64,000 nucleotides of DNA from Symsagittifera roscoffensis (GCF_963678635.1 NC_087062.1:86281845-86345844), one strand, 5' to 3'. Shown: positions 34,237 through 46,285, counted from the first letter of the stretch. A program made the numbers and translations. Notes: generated by a model from the sequence alone, not told the origin.

Positions 34237-34879
34237 CACTTATATCTGGTTAGCTTGATGTGATCGGGTAACAATTGGACTTTTCAAATAAAACCTCAAA
34301 CAATTGTAATAATGTTCGTATCTAGAAGGAGAAACGGCTGAGAAGCCCTAACATAGAATCAAAATGGCGGAAACTTAATGCCGTTTTATTTACGCTATTT
34401 CAGAAAACGAATATGGGGGGTATTTTTAATTATTCACAAACATCAAAACTGAAGAAAAAATTTAAAAGACTAATTTGATTGGTTCGAATTGAAATTTTCC
34501 GCCATATAAAATTTGACGAACGCATTGGTTAGTAATGAAGCACTTTTTGACTAACCATACTTTTCGCCCTCCCCGAAATGACCTACCGAAGAAAGCTTTT
34601 CTCAAACATGTATTTTTTTGAAAATGTTTTTTTTTTGCATAAAATATGCTTTTCGTACCAACTCTCGAAACAAATTGATTTTTTCTGCGGGATTGTTTTT
34701 GTAAGCTGTTAATTCCACAAAGTAGTGTTTGAATTCAATTTTCTTTTGTAACTTGGTTGCTTTTCTTTAGTAACTTGGTTGCTTTAGTAAAATTTTGCTT
34801 TTTATCCCCCCTAATTTAATTTCGGGGAGGTAATTGTGCGATTGATTATCGCTTAAGTAACTTGGGCAGAGTATGTTAA
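34237..34879. other. Non-coding AT-rich interval
   Basis: No reading frame or repeat stands out, apart from a doublet of TTTTAGTAACTTGGTTGC-type sequence at about 34745-34790. Confidence 0.4.
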
Positions 34880-35650
34880 AATGATCTATTATCCATGGAT
34901 CATAATCTATTATATTGTCATAATACGGTCAGCATCTATAAAATGACAAAATAATCTATTATAATCCATCAAAAATGGATTATAATCCTAATATTTTTTA
35001 TCCCAATAAAATCCATTATAAACTGAAGGTCCGCGGTCGGGGGGGGGGGGGGGGGGGGGTAAGAAAGCTTGAGGGGGCGAGGGGATGACCAGTTTAACCC
35101 CCTCCCCCGGTTTATTTATCCCCACCCCCCCCCCCCCCCCCCCCCCGGTTTACTTCCCCATCCCCCCAGTTTATACCCCCCCCCCCCCGATTACACCCCT
35201 CCCCCCAGTTTACCCTGCCCCTTAGTTGAGGAGGGGATGGGGGTGGGGTAAAAAGCTTGAGGGGGCGAGAGGACGAAATTGAGACCTGGCATTTAGTAAA
35301 AGACAGGGTATTAATTCTGCAAACTTCTCGCAAAATTTTGCAAAAAATAATCGAAGTTAGTTCCAAAAATGAAATGGATTATAATCAATTATGATGGATT
35401 ATAATGGATTTTCATTTCAAAATAATCGATTATAATGGATTATCTTGGCAAAAATGATCGAGTTCAGTGACAAAAATAATGGATTATAATCGATTATAAT
35501 GGATTATAATGGATCATAATGGATTATATTTGTTCAAAAATAATCGATTATAATGGCAATATAATCAATTTCGTGGTCTGAATTTTACATCCGTAATGGT
35601 TTATAATCGATTATTTTTGTCTCGGGAATCCATTATAATCGATTAGAATC
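34880..35650. repeat. TA-rich GATTATAAT repeats flanking G/C homopolymer blocks
   Basis: Imperfect GGATTATAATCGATTATAAT units lie at ~34885-35020 and 35365-35650. Between them is a ~21-base G run (35039-35059), a ~22-base C run (about 35126-35147) and shorter C runs separated by AGTTTA. AAAGCTTGAGGGGGCGAG occurs at both edges of the C block (about 35064 and 35251). A proline-rich frame at 35069-35251 is a by-product. A related block is at 46.5-47.05 kb. Confidence 0.8.
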
Positions 35651-35932
35651 CATGGGTGCACGGTGCGGGCAATATTGCATTCTTCGAATCAAGAAAATGT
35701 TTTAATTGCTTTTCTACACCAGAAAGAGATCTTTTGAGATTCAGAGCGCATTGAAAGTTGCTACATGTTTGCAACTATCATACGTGCTTCTAGCAAGAAA
35801 TCTCAAGTAATGAAAAGATCATTTCCTCAGCAGCAGAAAATAGCGGTTCACTTCGCGAACGTGTAAACTCGAAATACTTTAGTAGGTTTTGCATTTTTGA
35901 AGGCCATTCAAAACTACATCAATTTTCAGTGA

Positions 35933-37050
35933 CTACTGTTCGCAAATCCACGGATGCTCTAAGCAAAGGATGTTAGTTTTGAACCAATCCCATGTCAAGC
36001 GATGGAACACATCTCGCCACTGGAAGATAAAGACGACGGGTATCCCCGGAACTGTCAAGACGATTTGTGCATTCACAGATGAGCCTTTTATTTTGGTTTG
36101 ACCTTTCCCATAGGATAGACTGGTTACCAAATTTCTACAGATGGACCCGTCGTAAATCAACTAAAAAAGTAAAACATCAATCCACACTTTTTTATACAGC
36201 AACGCTAGAGAAACGGTTTAGGGTCTTTTAAACGTTTAGGGATAACATATTAATTCACCAAAAATATTATTTTGTTATTCATCTTTTTTTTTTAGAAATT
36301 TCTCTGAATGTCGAAAAAATTGGGATAAATTAGCCGAAGGAAGCGGACATAGTACTACTTTAACTAAGTAATATTGTCCTGTTTTAACTTTGCCCGCTAA
36401 ATGACTATACTTTTAAACTTATGCAGTTCTTAACTAACCCCAAAAAATTTATTTTAATTTTGCTAGTTATTCAAGAAAACTGCCAAAGTTTTTGTCAAAA
36501 AATTGATCTTTTTGAATGAAAAACTGTTATGAAAAAAAAAACGCTGCGTGCACATGAAGAGTTTAGGTTTTCAGATTTATTTGCGTAGCGACTTCTGAAA
36601 GTGTTTTCTAACTGCAAACTGCTTCGATTTGCCTCAGAAAACTTTCTCATAAATAAGTCTCACAATTTCCACCAAATCGCTTTCAATGTAACTAAATACA
36701 CTTAATAAGACTCACAATTTCCACCAAATTGCTTTCAATTTAACTCAAAATAAAGTTTTGCTGGCCATTTTGTGCTTTTTTGAAAAATTTAGAAACGCTT
36801 TTTATCAGGTTTCACTCATGTTTTTTACTCTGGGGCTTTAAAATGGTAAACCTTAACTTTTTGCTTAATTTTTTTCTCGGTTTTTGAAACCACGCTTCTT
36901 CTTGTAAAAATAGTCTAAAAACCTGTAGAGACTTCAAATACGTTTCCTTGCAGCTGAAGTTTGATAATTCTTGCAGGTACCGATTGGCAGAGAGGTTGTT
37001 TCTAATCCCCCAACGCAAATATGTTTGCTGCTGATATCGACAACAACCAC
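35933..37050 (-). CDS. Two terminal exons of an unknown host gene
   Basis: Exon A, 37050-36923 (128 nt), follows a strong acceptor TTTTCTTTTTGCAG and ends CTACAG|GTTTTT. Exon B, 36160-35933, follows CTTTTTTAG and runs 75 codons to TAG. Exon A carries one base in and none out, and exon B starts in phase 0, so they join in frame across a 762-bp intron. Exon A begins near GCCRYQQQTY and contains SFSCKE-like Cys context (NFSCKE); exon B contains DGSICRN, VPGIPVVFIF and a C-terminal HPWICEQ. No signal peptide or family was recognised, and the upstream exon was not found. The weak donor lowers confidence; a fossil gene is possible. Confidence 0.4.
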
Positions 37051-38300
37051 CTGCAAAAAGAAAACAATTACCGAGTTGGATCAAAAACTTGATATTTCAA
37101 ACTCGAATCCAGGTTTCATCAATATTTACGTCGATTCAATTTTCTAGCATAAGTTTTTTTACGTAGCGTAATTATTTTCACTTGATTCAAATGCCTATTA
37201 GAGAGTGAATTGAGTATTTTTTTTTCGAAAAAGTCAAAAAAAGGGAGAGAGAATTAATCAAGGTCATAACTGTGAGTATCTTCTAGATTATACTTCCCGA
37301 AACAGATTTTTTTTCGAAGTTTTTTCTGACAACTTTGAAATAGAAAAAATCAACGCTTGCTTTTAATTATTGAATATTTTTTGTTGAAAAACTGCTGAGA
37401 TATGAATCTTCTGAATTTAGTTTTCCTGATGAGTTTCTGGTAAAAAATATTCAAAAAAATCAGAATGGTTTCAACAATAATCAAATTGTTTTCTTCCATT
37501 TTTTGGACAAACATGCATTTTATACAAAAACAATTTTAGGTATTTTGGCTATCCCAGACATTACTTACTGTAATAAATCAGACACTATCAAGATCCGATC
37601 TAGCTCTTTTCTTTTGCAGCTGATAGGTTTTAAAGGCTTAAAAAACTGAAAACAATTTTCAGTTTGAATAAACGTTCGATCAAACAAAAGAATTTTCAGC
37701 TATTTAAAAATGGCGATTAAAACTATTTGGTTTTCCTTCTCATCGAGAACTATTTTTTGTTTTTCTCTAGACATATTTTCATTATAACTTTTTAGGTACC
37801 AAACTTTTTTAGGTACCCAAACCATCGATCCATAGTCTCAGCACGGTTGATCTTTACATTATTTATATCTTCTTTCTCGTTAGAGCGTATTGAAATCAAC
37901 AAAACTATGCCAACGTCATTCCTGATCTGAAACTCATTAACTTTTTGGAAGAACTTGAAAGAGGTTTTTCGGATTTTTACTTTCAAAGGTCGTCATTCAA
38001 AATGTTTTTTTAATTATTTTTAGCTGATTTCCTAAGTCTTACACATTTTTTCGAACGAAGCCATTGAAGTCAAATTTCAAAAGTTTTCACTCAAAACCTT
38101 ATAACTCAGCCATGCTACTGTTTTTTTTTTTCACAGATACTATGTTGTATAAATGGGATAATTTCATTTTTTACAGAATGTGTGAAACGATAAATTGGAT
38201 TTAGTCAGTATTGAGCTTCAGTCAGTTTCTAGTTTATTGTAAGTGTTTTTCCAGCTTACTCTGCTGATTGTCAATTTTAAAAAAAATCAGAGAAAAACTG
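37051..38300. other. Non-coding interval, possible intron
   Basis: AT-rich. A 64-codon minus-strand frame at 37792-37986 (with VGIVLLIS and RAETMDRWFGYL) looks protein-like and has an internal acceptor-like TTTCAG, but it does not join in phase to the exon at 37050. It is left unassigned. Confidence 0.35.
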
Positions 38301-38682
38301 TTCACATGGTAATAAGAAAGAAGAAAAACGTCATAGAAAAGTTGTTCCTTTTTTATAACAGCTTAGATTATCAAAGTTGATTAAAAAGCAAAATTGATTT
38401 TGAAGATCCTTACTGTGAAACTGCCTGCTACTGCGCCAGCAATAAAGTAACGTTGAGGTGTATATTTTTGGATGTACAAATCTATTCTTATTATAATAAA
38501 AATTGTCCAAAGTCACTGGATTGCAAGCCTTCAGTTAGCAGCTGAAGAAATCGGTCTGCCAATCAACTCTGCTGATAACAGTACGACTAAGAGAACACAA
38601 TTAAAGAAAAGAGACAATTTGAATTCTTCGGAATTACACTATTATTATTTTTATCTCGAGTCAGCCTCGTAAGGAATCGCAT

Positions 38683-38700
38683 GGCGCGGCCGGCAGGATT
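38683..38700 (+). other. Primer-binding site of the 38.7-kb element
   Basis: AATCGCA then TGGCGCGGCCGGCAGG: CA end of an LTR followed by TGG. It shares TGGCG with the sites at 12.1, 49.3 and 58.98 kb. Confidence 0.5.
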
Positions 38701-38730
38701 CTCAGCACAGGAGAATCTAATCAATCAGAC

Positions 38731-38921
38731 ATGGCGAAACCATTTTTTTGTCATCAGCGAATTTAGATCCACATTGGCAATTTAAAAATTGGTTAGAACA
38801 GTTTCTAATAGTGGTCACGGTTAAGGAAAATGTTGAAGCAGAGATTATGCTTGAAGACCCAAAAGAAAAATTGGAAGAACCACCACCGAGACCAGAAACA
38901 CCAAGGAAGGGGGAAGATTAG
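38731..38921 (+). pseudogene. gag start of the 38.7-kb element
   Basis: ATG at 38731 lies 48 bp after the primer-binding site. A run of seven T near 38743 shifts the frame; afterwards a reading with DPHWQFKNWLEQFLIV and an acidic proline-rich segment stays open to TAG at about 38921. W-x2-W/F spacing is typical of gypsy matrix/capsid starts. The remainder of gag to 39.9 kb is broken. Confidence 0.55.
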
Positions 38922-39944
38922 AACGCAAATACAGCAAGAGAGCTGAGAGACAAACTAGCTAGAGTCAGGGTCGTGCTTGAGAATTAAAAAAGAAGAACCA
39001 GGTCCGAGACTTGGTCACAACATCTATTACAATGAGGTACAAAAGAAACAAACTGGTATCCAGTTTATTCAGTTTTCTGGGAACTGAAGGAAAGAAGTAG
39101 TAGGTATCGAAAATGTCATTCAAGGAGATAGTTGAGCTAGTCGCGGAATCATTTCAAAAAAAGCAGAACGTGTAACATACGAAAAACGCAAACTCTTCAC
39201 GAAAACACAGGATCACGGAGAGACTTCCGTGACATTTTAGGCAGCATTATTTGCCAAAGTAGCAAATTCTTTTAGGGAAATTTGGAGGATGAAACCGTTC
39301 GAGGTCTATTCATTTCAAAAATGAAAAATTCAACCCTCCAGGATTTTATGACATTCGAAATACTGGCCTCAGAGCAGGTATTTAAAGGGCCATAAATTTC
39401 AAACACAGAAAAACAAACACATTAGCATTCCAGAAAACTGATAAGGCCAATATGAAGCTCAAACTGAGTGAACAGGAAACAACTTTTTATAAACACTTCA
39501 ATAAATAATCTATAAAAACAAGAATTCAAATGGACAAACCAAAACACGTAACCGTTGCGGTCGGACATTCAGAAATGACCGTTTGAAATCTTGACCTCCC
39601 ATGAGAAAGACGTATGAGAAATCCAACATACATTATGACGTCGCAAAAATGTGCAGATCAAAACAAGTGAGCGAAATAACAGAAGATTGCGAAAAATCCG
39701 AATAAAAACGTAATTAAATAGAAAATTTTAGATCGTGCAAAGAAATTGATATGATGTATGTACAAACAAACATAACAGTGGGTAGGAGAACTGCGAGGTA
39801 TGTGACCGATAGAATAATGCAAAAACAGCAAAACGGACATCGCATTCAGAAGAAGAACGAATACAAAAAAGAGTTCTCTTCAGAGATCCAAAACCCAACA
39901 GAATGAAATCACGGAAGACCATGGTGCGAACCGAGAGCCAGATA

Positions 39945-40205
39945 ATCCAACTAACTGCAGACACAGGTAGCCCGTTATCTTTCTTATACGGGGTAATAAC
40001 AAAAAACAAGAAATCATAGATCCAGAAGACCAAGATTCATCCCGGCGGAGAAACAAAACTTGGCGGCTCATTTTGTGGACTACAACAGACAGCCGATCCT
40101 TTTTGGGGCTTCTCAAAACAGAACTACCATCAGTATGTTCCTGGTCACAGAACTAAGGATCCGACGTATAATGGGTCTGGATCTCCAGAGTCAAGTAGGC
40201 ATAAT
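39945..40205 (+). pseudogene. Aspartic protease of the 38.7-kb element
   Basis: LTADTGSPLSFLYG at about 39950-39990 is a textbook D-T-G active site. After a frameshift, GLDLQSQVGI near 40175-40200 supplies the end of the fold. It would cut the gag-pol polyprotein. Confidence 0.7.
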
Positions 40206-40414
40206 TATTATACAGAGACCGGCACCGTGGGAAATGTTAAGGTTTGACGTTCGAATAACCATATTGCTCGAATTAAGAAAAAGGGAAGAGAATACCAATT
40301 CAATCGGAGATAAGTTGCGGTCGGATATAAACTAGTCATTATTGGAAGGTCACATTAAGAAGTTGGACAAAGGCACCATTTGATTTTTCATTGCACCACT
40401 TGTAAAAAAAATGA

Positions 40415-41135
40415 TGATTTGATGAAACCCGCAATAGACGCAAAGCCGATCAACCGCAACTGTTCAAAATTAAATACCAAAATGCCAAACGTCGACGAGT
40501 TGATAGACGGGGTGAGCCGAATTGTCATAGAAGAAAAAGCGTCCAGGTTAAATTTCACTGTACTTGCCTATAAAATGCGTACAGCCAATAGAAATTAGCT
40601 TTTTCAACATCGAAGGCGGTAACACTACAGGAGCATATAGATTCCTGACAGGATTCTACGGCCTAGCAGATATGCCAGCTGCAATCTAAAAAACCATGGA
40701 GTGAACAATTAATTTTGCTAAAAATAGATTATATATTGTCCGATTCTAGCGTCATAAAGGGGAGGAATTGGAGCATGAGAAAAAAATTCAAATTTTTTTC
40801 GGAACATTTTGACGTAGAAAATCTTGCATTAAAGGTTTCCAAGTATTTTTTTAAACTAAGGTAGATTAGTTAGACCATTTTTATCAAAATCAGGGTTCAT
40901 GTCAAAGTTCACTAAAACAGAAACTTAAGCCCCCTAATCACAAAAACAGTTGAGATCAATCCTAGGTAGTATCAATCATCTATCTAAATTCTTTCCGAAT
41001 GCAGCAAATTTCACTGACAAACATTAACCGCTCCTGAGAGAAGAGAAACAGAAGAAAAAACTTTAAAAAAGTCAAACTACCGATGAAGAAATTCAATAAG
41101 GGGGAACACAGCCGTTTTTGAGAGTATCAAAACTG
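40415..41135 (+). pseudogene. Reverse transcriptase of the 38.7-kb element
   Basis: AIDAKPINRN near 40433 is the conserved LDA/R..N motif, followed by MPNVDELID. FNIEGG, GAYRFLTGFYGLADMP (about 40610-40680) is the palm motif with the RF-x-G-FYGL signature. The YxDD catalytic motif is replaced by a degenerate YILSDSS-like stretch near 40732; KGEELEHEKKI follows. FESIKTAV at about 41120 is the connection to RNase H. Several shifts and stops make the enzyme inactive. Confidence 0.75.
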
Positions 41136-41179
41136 CAGTTGCAAATATCTCAAAAAAAGATTATGCAACAAAAAGACAG

Positions 41180-41440
41180 GATTTAATTGTGACGCAAATC
41201 ACAATAGTTTTGGAGCCACCCTAGAACAAAAAACAGATGAGGAGAATTGGGCTCCAATCTCTTTTGCATCCAGGTGGTTAAAGCATACAAGAAAAAATTA
41301 TATTCTACCAATGAACTGGAATTCATCGCGGTTAACGGGGTAGTCGACAGGTACAAAAATATCTTCAAGGTATAGAAATTATCATTACAGCTTACCAAAA
41401 AGCCCTTATTTTGCCTTGGATGAAAACAGGTCAAATATGA
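41180..41440 (+). pseudogene. RNase H of the 38.7-kb element
   Basis: CDANHNSFGATLEQKTD (first catalytic Asp and the GA-x-L motif), ENWAPISFASRWL and, after one frameshift, STNELEFIAV (catalytic Glu) can be read. The later D-H-K-AL motif is reduced to KPL-like sequence. Confidence 0.75.
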
Positions 41441-42684
41441 CATACCAAAATAGATGAACCAATTGGATGAAAGGTTAGAACCCTATCAGATCAAAATACT
41501 TCACATTCCAGAGAAAAATGACTAATTGTCGAGAGAACCGCAAAATGACCCATGGCTCGAATCCGAACTACACAAAAAAATTATAGGTACAACCATCGAT
41601 TCCTTTCATAAAGATTTAGACTGCAAGAGCCGTAGGCTAGAAAACAAAATGTCGCTCAACCTGAACGAAAAAGTTCAAGAACATTCGAGAACAAAATAAG
41701 TAAGGAACTTATCCCCTCAAGGTTGCTATATCAACAAAAACTGTCAAAAAGGAACAAAACTGGACGTGAACGAAATAAATCAGCTTTCGCGCCATCTTTC
41801 TGCAATAATCTGAAATCTGAAAATGGCCGCCAAGAAACTCTACAAAAACACAATTCGAAATAAATTATATACAAGAAATTGAGCGAGCAGCAAAAAAAAC
41901 ATGGTACGGCTGGTGGTCGGAAACACAACAGTGCAGAAGGAGATGGTAGAACAGGGAAGACAGCCTGATGGACGCGCGCTGGAATAGGTCAATGAGTAAC
42001 ACGAACGATATGTCGGAGGAAGAGGAAATCACAAAAACACTGCAGAGAACAGGGAAAATAATTATGGTAAGCAGAAAAAACTGAGGGAGCTCGGAAAGAG
42101 AGACAAGAAACCAACATTAAAGAGTAGTTACATAGGCCCTGTCAGAGACTGGACAGAAAAAACCGAAAACCAGACTGCTCTCTTTTTGGCCGCTAATTGG
42201 TGGTAGTCAAGTATTTCCCCAAGCAACATACCGGAGCTGGAGGCAGCCACAGAGGAAAACCAGCACGATAAAGAGCAACACGCGAAAAATAGGACGACTG
42301 CACTCAAAGTGACGTTCAGTTACGTAAAGTCGTGTTAACTACGACAGAAGAGAACGAGGATGAGCAAAAGGAGGTCTGTGCAAAAGAGCCAACACGTCGA
42401 CTCAGCCAACTCTCGAGAAAGGAGAACCAAAACCTGTCAGAACAATTGGGAGAGGACAGACTAGGAAACCTGTCCATGTTTTTCGACAAGAGCCTTCTCG
42501 CGGAACTGTTCTCGGTAAATGCCTGGATGATTAGGCTCAGGATTTTGGTTGAGCGAGGTAATAAACAAGGATTGCAGCTCATGGGTTCTTATAAAAACAC
42601 CCTATGGAACCAAAGGGCGGTATCGAAGGACTGCATACTGGTAGACACTCGACTCGCAGTACCCATAAAACTACAACCAGCAGT

Positions 42685-42792
42685 GATGAATGAAATCATA
42701 GAGGACACCTAGGACATGAGGAATTGATGGGAGTATCAAGATACCTGTGGTGGACTCATATGCATAAGGATGCACTAGATATGGTAAGAAAC
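42685..42792 (+). pseudogene. Integrase zinc region of the 38.7-kb element
   Basis: HRGHLGHEELM then YLWWTHMHKDA is the H-x3-H half of an H2C2 finger and the WWP-like motif. The frame before it (42332-42712) holds the spacer and is shifted relative to the finger. The DDE core downstream could not be traced. A long basic frame at 43197-43508 probably belongs to the integrase tail. Confidence 0.65.
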
Positions 42793-44245
42793 ATCTAATT
42801 CTAAAAATGCATCAAAACCTCTTCCACTGCTCACGCAGCCATTCAAGAACTCCAATAAGCAGAGATGGGTCAAATAGAAAGTTATAACTAAAAAATCATT
42901 CTGAACAAAATTTCTGTCTGGTGGGGGGACCACAGAAAGTGCGGTGGAAAGAACAAAACAAACTAAACAGCGAAGATCGGGTGTGATGGTATTAGAGGAA
43001 AATAAATGCTCAATAAAACTTTTCCGAGCACGATAATCCGCAATCTGAGATGAAAAAAAAACACAACCCAAGCTTCTCCAATTCAGGCACACTTCGGAAG
43101 ATTGCCGAAAAATTAGTTTAAAAAATAAGACATATCTGTCAAACTAATTCTGACTTTTTAGATAAACAACACCCGGAACATTCAGCACTGACAGCATTGC
43201 AGCTCAAAAGAAGAACAGACCATTTCAGGGAGAGCCTGAAAAAGTCAGAAAGGCACTTCAAGCTGAGACACGAAACCGATGTTCGCAAACCAGCTCACAA
43301 CAGCACGAGACAAGGAAAGGATATCAAGTGGATTGTAGACTCGACAAGACAGTCAATTCCGGATTTCAGAAAAGTAATGATCTACTCCTGGGAAAAGGGA
43401 TTTAGTGAGGACCATGAGGAGGCAAAACCGATTTTGCCAAAGCGAAGGATCCTCAGAAAGGATGAATACAAAAAGAATGAACAATCCTCAACAAAACACT
43501 TAATATGAAAAACTACTTCAGAGTCAGATTCAACAAAATAGCGATATAGCGGAAGCGAAAAACCGCCTCAAGCAAGAGTCCAAATGCCAAACCGAATAAC
43601 AATCTACAGAAAATTAGCTCAGCGGAACGACTAGAGGAAATTGATTCAGAAAGATTTCAAATTAGCCAAAAAACAGTCACGTTCTGAGAAACCTTAGCCT
43701 GTGGGTGACTCAATCTCATGGTACAGAGGGTCTCACATAGCAAATGACGGCCTAATTCAACAGCGGCCCAAAAGGAAAAGAAGAAGTGGTCCCGAGGAAA
43801 TCAAAAAAGAAATAAAAGACAGTGCAGACAGCCAGAAGTTAAAAAGCTGCAACAACAGCCAATGAGTCAATAACCGAGGAAACAGAAAAGGATACGAGGA
43901 GACCGGATTGTTGAGATCAGCTTCTCGAAAACCAGAGAATGGGAGAAAGTAAGAGAAGGTGGACTTGTCCGCAAAACCAGAGGACATACTACTCACTTTT
44001 CAAAATTTGACTTGTCGTCAGCCGAGTAAGAAAACTGGCCGAACACATATTGAAAAGAGGGATCCAAAAACTAGCAGACGACCCTAGGGGAAAAATTCAA
44101 CCAGCAGGACAGGGAATAAAACTTTCGATCATTCAGCAGGCGCATCGGACGATTCTAGTATGGAAGACATGGGGGTCAGAAAAGCTCCAGACAAACGATA
44201 AGCAAGGAATCTCAACAGTTCGGCGATCCGTAAAACAATTTTAAA

Positions 44246-45287
44246 TTTCTGATCAGGCTTAATTTTTCTCAGCTTTAAAGTTAAATTATTTCATTCGTTC
44301 GAATTTTTGATTTCTCTAAGTTTTTCCTCAATTTGTTTTCAGGAATCTACTCTGTTTTAGATATTTTGCTTACAGAATTATTTTGTCATAATAATTTTTC
44401 GCGAAATCGAACATTCTTATCAGGCTATGTTGGATAATGAAAAAATCAGCTGGTAAAGCTTTGGATTTGAGAAGTATATTTCGAGCATGATCAATTTTTC
44501 TCAGACACTCTTTTTATACACTAATTGATTTGGCAGTTGATTTATCTGCTTACTTAGTTGATTTGAGTCACGGTTAAGTTCTGAAAAAACTAAATTTAAA
44601 GATAAATGTGAGAAAACTAGTGACCTTAAACATTCAAATTTCGTTTCCTAAGGTAAGCTATGCCGCCAGCAGTACTTTGATTGAATTGCAACAGCCGTTT
44701 TGCTTCAATATTTGTTAAATTAGGCTGAAACGCTAAGATTTCACCTAGTAACACTCCAAGGTTCCTGGAATGAACCTGTAGCGAAACTCTTTCTTGTTTG
44801 TAAATAATCTTTCTAAATTATTTTTTTATCCAAAAATTATGGGTTCTAAATTGTCAACAACAAGGGGTTCTATTTTGTCAACAAACTCTTTCTTCTTTTT
44901 AAATAATTTTTTTCGAACCATTTTTTTACCCAAAAACTATGGGTTCTGTTTTGTCAACACTAAGGACAATTTTTTTGTTTGCATAGCAAGTGTGCTTGTC
45001 ACTAGCCTAAATGACGGTGGAAATGCTCATCAAAAACTTAGTATAATTTAGGCACGCGAAATTTTTAGGCATGCCGAACTATTTAACATTCCAAACTGAA
45101 ATGAGGTGAACTAGTTGGTTTTAAAAGTTCTAACCCGATAGACGAGCAGCTTTATTTTCACATGACTTTTCGGTAGTTGAAAGTCAATGTCGATAATGGT
45201 ATCTGAAATGTTGTTCACTCTGAGGTATCTGCTGGTAGATAGCAAACAATGAAGAAATACAAACTTATCGTGACAACCCGGGCTGAG
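44246..45287. other. Non-coding; ~99-bp tandem doublet
   Basis: AAACTCTTTCTT...CCAAAAAYTATGGGTTCT...TTTTGTCAACA occurs at about 44784-44882 and again at 44883-44965. The rest is AT-rich and unassigned. Confidence 0.5.
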
Positions 45288-45912
45288 GTGCTCGCTTTTG
45301 TTTTGTCTTTCAGTGCTCGACAGTGAAGGAAAATTCGAGACAAGGTTCTAATTTTTACATACCGAAACATACCGCGAGCATGGTCAAAACATATCAAAAT
45401 TTGGTCTAGCACGGTCGAAACATACCTCGAGCACAGCCGAAACATACCTCGACCCCTGTCGAAACCTACCTCAAGAGCGGTCAAAAAACACCGGTTACTC
45501 AAGTAAATCGGAGGCAAAAACGAATATCAACATTTTTGTTAACGCTTTTTATTAAAATTGAAAACCAGTATCCATGAATGAAAAAATAAATCAGATCAAA
45601 AGTAGCGCATCTCTACAAAATTTTTTATTTGCAAATAACCCCAAGAACCGAAAATAGCCGAAAAGCAAAAGTTTTGACTTTTAAGTTTTGATAACTAATA
45701 ATAATTCGGACAAAGCGGTCGAAATAAATCTCAATTGGGTCGAGCATGGTCGAGCACTTTTTTTTCTCGAGCACGGTCGAAACATATCTTGCTCTAGTCC
45801 AGCACAATCGAGCAGACTTTTTTTTGGTCGAGAGCGGTCAAAAAATACCCGCAATCGATCGTGACGGACAAAACATACCGAATGTTTGCCCCGACGGTCG
45901 AGTTGTACACTG
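45288..45912 (-). repeat. Diverged 22-bp satellite island, reverse orientation
   Basis: GGTCGAAACATACCTCGAGCA-type units at about 45288-45490 and 45715-45912 are the reverse complement of the 18-33 kb satellite with many changes. About 220 bp of unrelated AT-rich DNA separates the two halves. Confidence 0.8.
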
Positions 45913-46019
45913 AGCTCTTCGACCTAACCCTTTGCATTCACTATCAGACTGTAGCATTGCAAATCGTTCCAAGTTAACTGGTTTTAACTTTTATTTTAAC
46001 TTGAACATAAGTTAATTAA

Positions 46020-46262
46020 TTTTGCCCGTATAAGGGCAAGAACTCGAATGCTCCGACTCCCTTTTAAGGTCGATGGAGGAGCGCCCGTTTCACAAAAATA
46101 CGATGAATCTATCAAAAACTGAAAAGCATCTCCTACCATTTATTTAAAGTACAAGGTGAATTGCAGATAGCAAAGTAATAAATAGACCAAATAGCACACC
46201 TCGTTTTTTGAATTTTTTACAAGATAGATTAAACCTCTGCCTACGCGTTAAATAGCGCGAAT
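46020..46262 (+). repeat. Foldback arm fragment (left orientation)
   Basis: GCCCGTATAAGGGCAAGAAC...TCCGACTCCCTTTTAAGGT and CTACGCGTTAAATAGCGCGAA match the outer and middle parts of the arms at 56.8 and 17.2 kb. The inner part is missing. Confidence 0.65.
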
Positions 46263-46285
46263 CCCGCACTGGATTTTACTAATGA

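Larger units (their letters stand above)
38683..44245 (+). mobile_element. Ty3/gypsy retrotransposon, second element, degraded
   Basis: Plus-strand order: TGGCGCGGCCGG primer-binding site at 38683, gag (from 38731), protease (39.95-40.2 kb), reverse transcriptase (40.4-41.1 kb), RNase H (41.18-41.44 kb), integrase zinc region (42.69-42.79 kb) and a basic tail to ~44.2 kb. Frameshifts and stops interrupt every domain. The sequence upstream of 38683 ends in CA, as an LTR should, but no matching 3' LTR could be found after 44.25 kb. It is a different lineage from element A, with a longer spacer and clear reverse transcriptase. Confidence 0.75.

Noticed and set aside
35069-35251. Proline-rich small protein
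   Set aside because: Translation of poly-C runs; no start context or conservation.
37792-37986. Protein-like minus frame as exon of the 36-37 kb gene
   Set aside because: Its possible donors give a phase that puts a stop into the next exon; kept only as an unassigned block.
42332-42712. 126-codon frame as an independent gene
   Set aside because: It lies between RNase H and integrase finger of the gypsy element and leads into the finger after a frameshift.
44246-44700. 3' LTR of the 38.7-kb gypsy element
   Set aside because: No alignment by eye with the sequence preceding its primer-binding site.
45215-45517. 100-codon minus frame with GMFRLCSRYVSTVL
   Set aside because: Produced by reversed satellite units.
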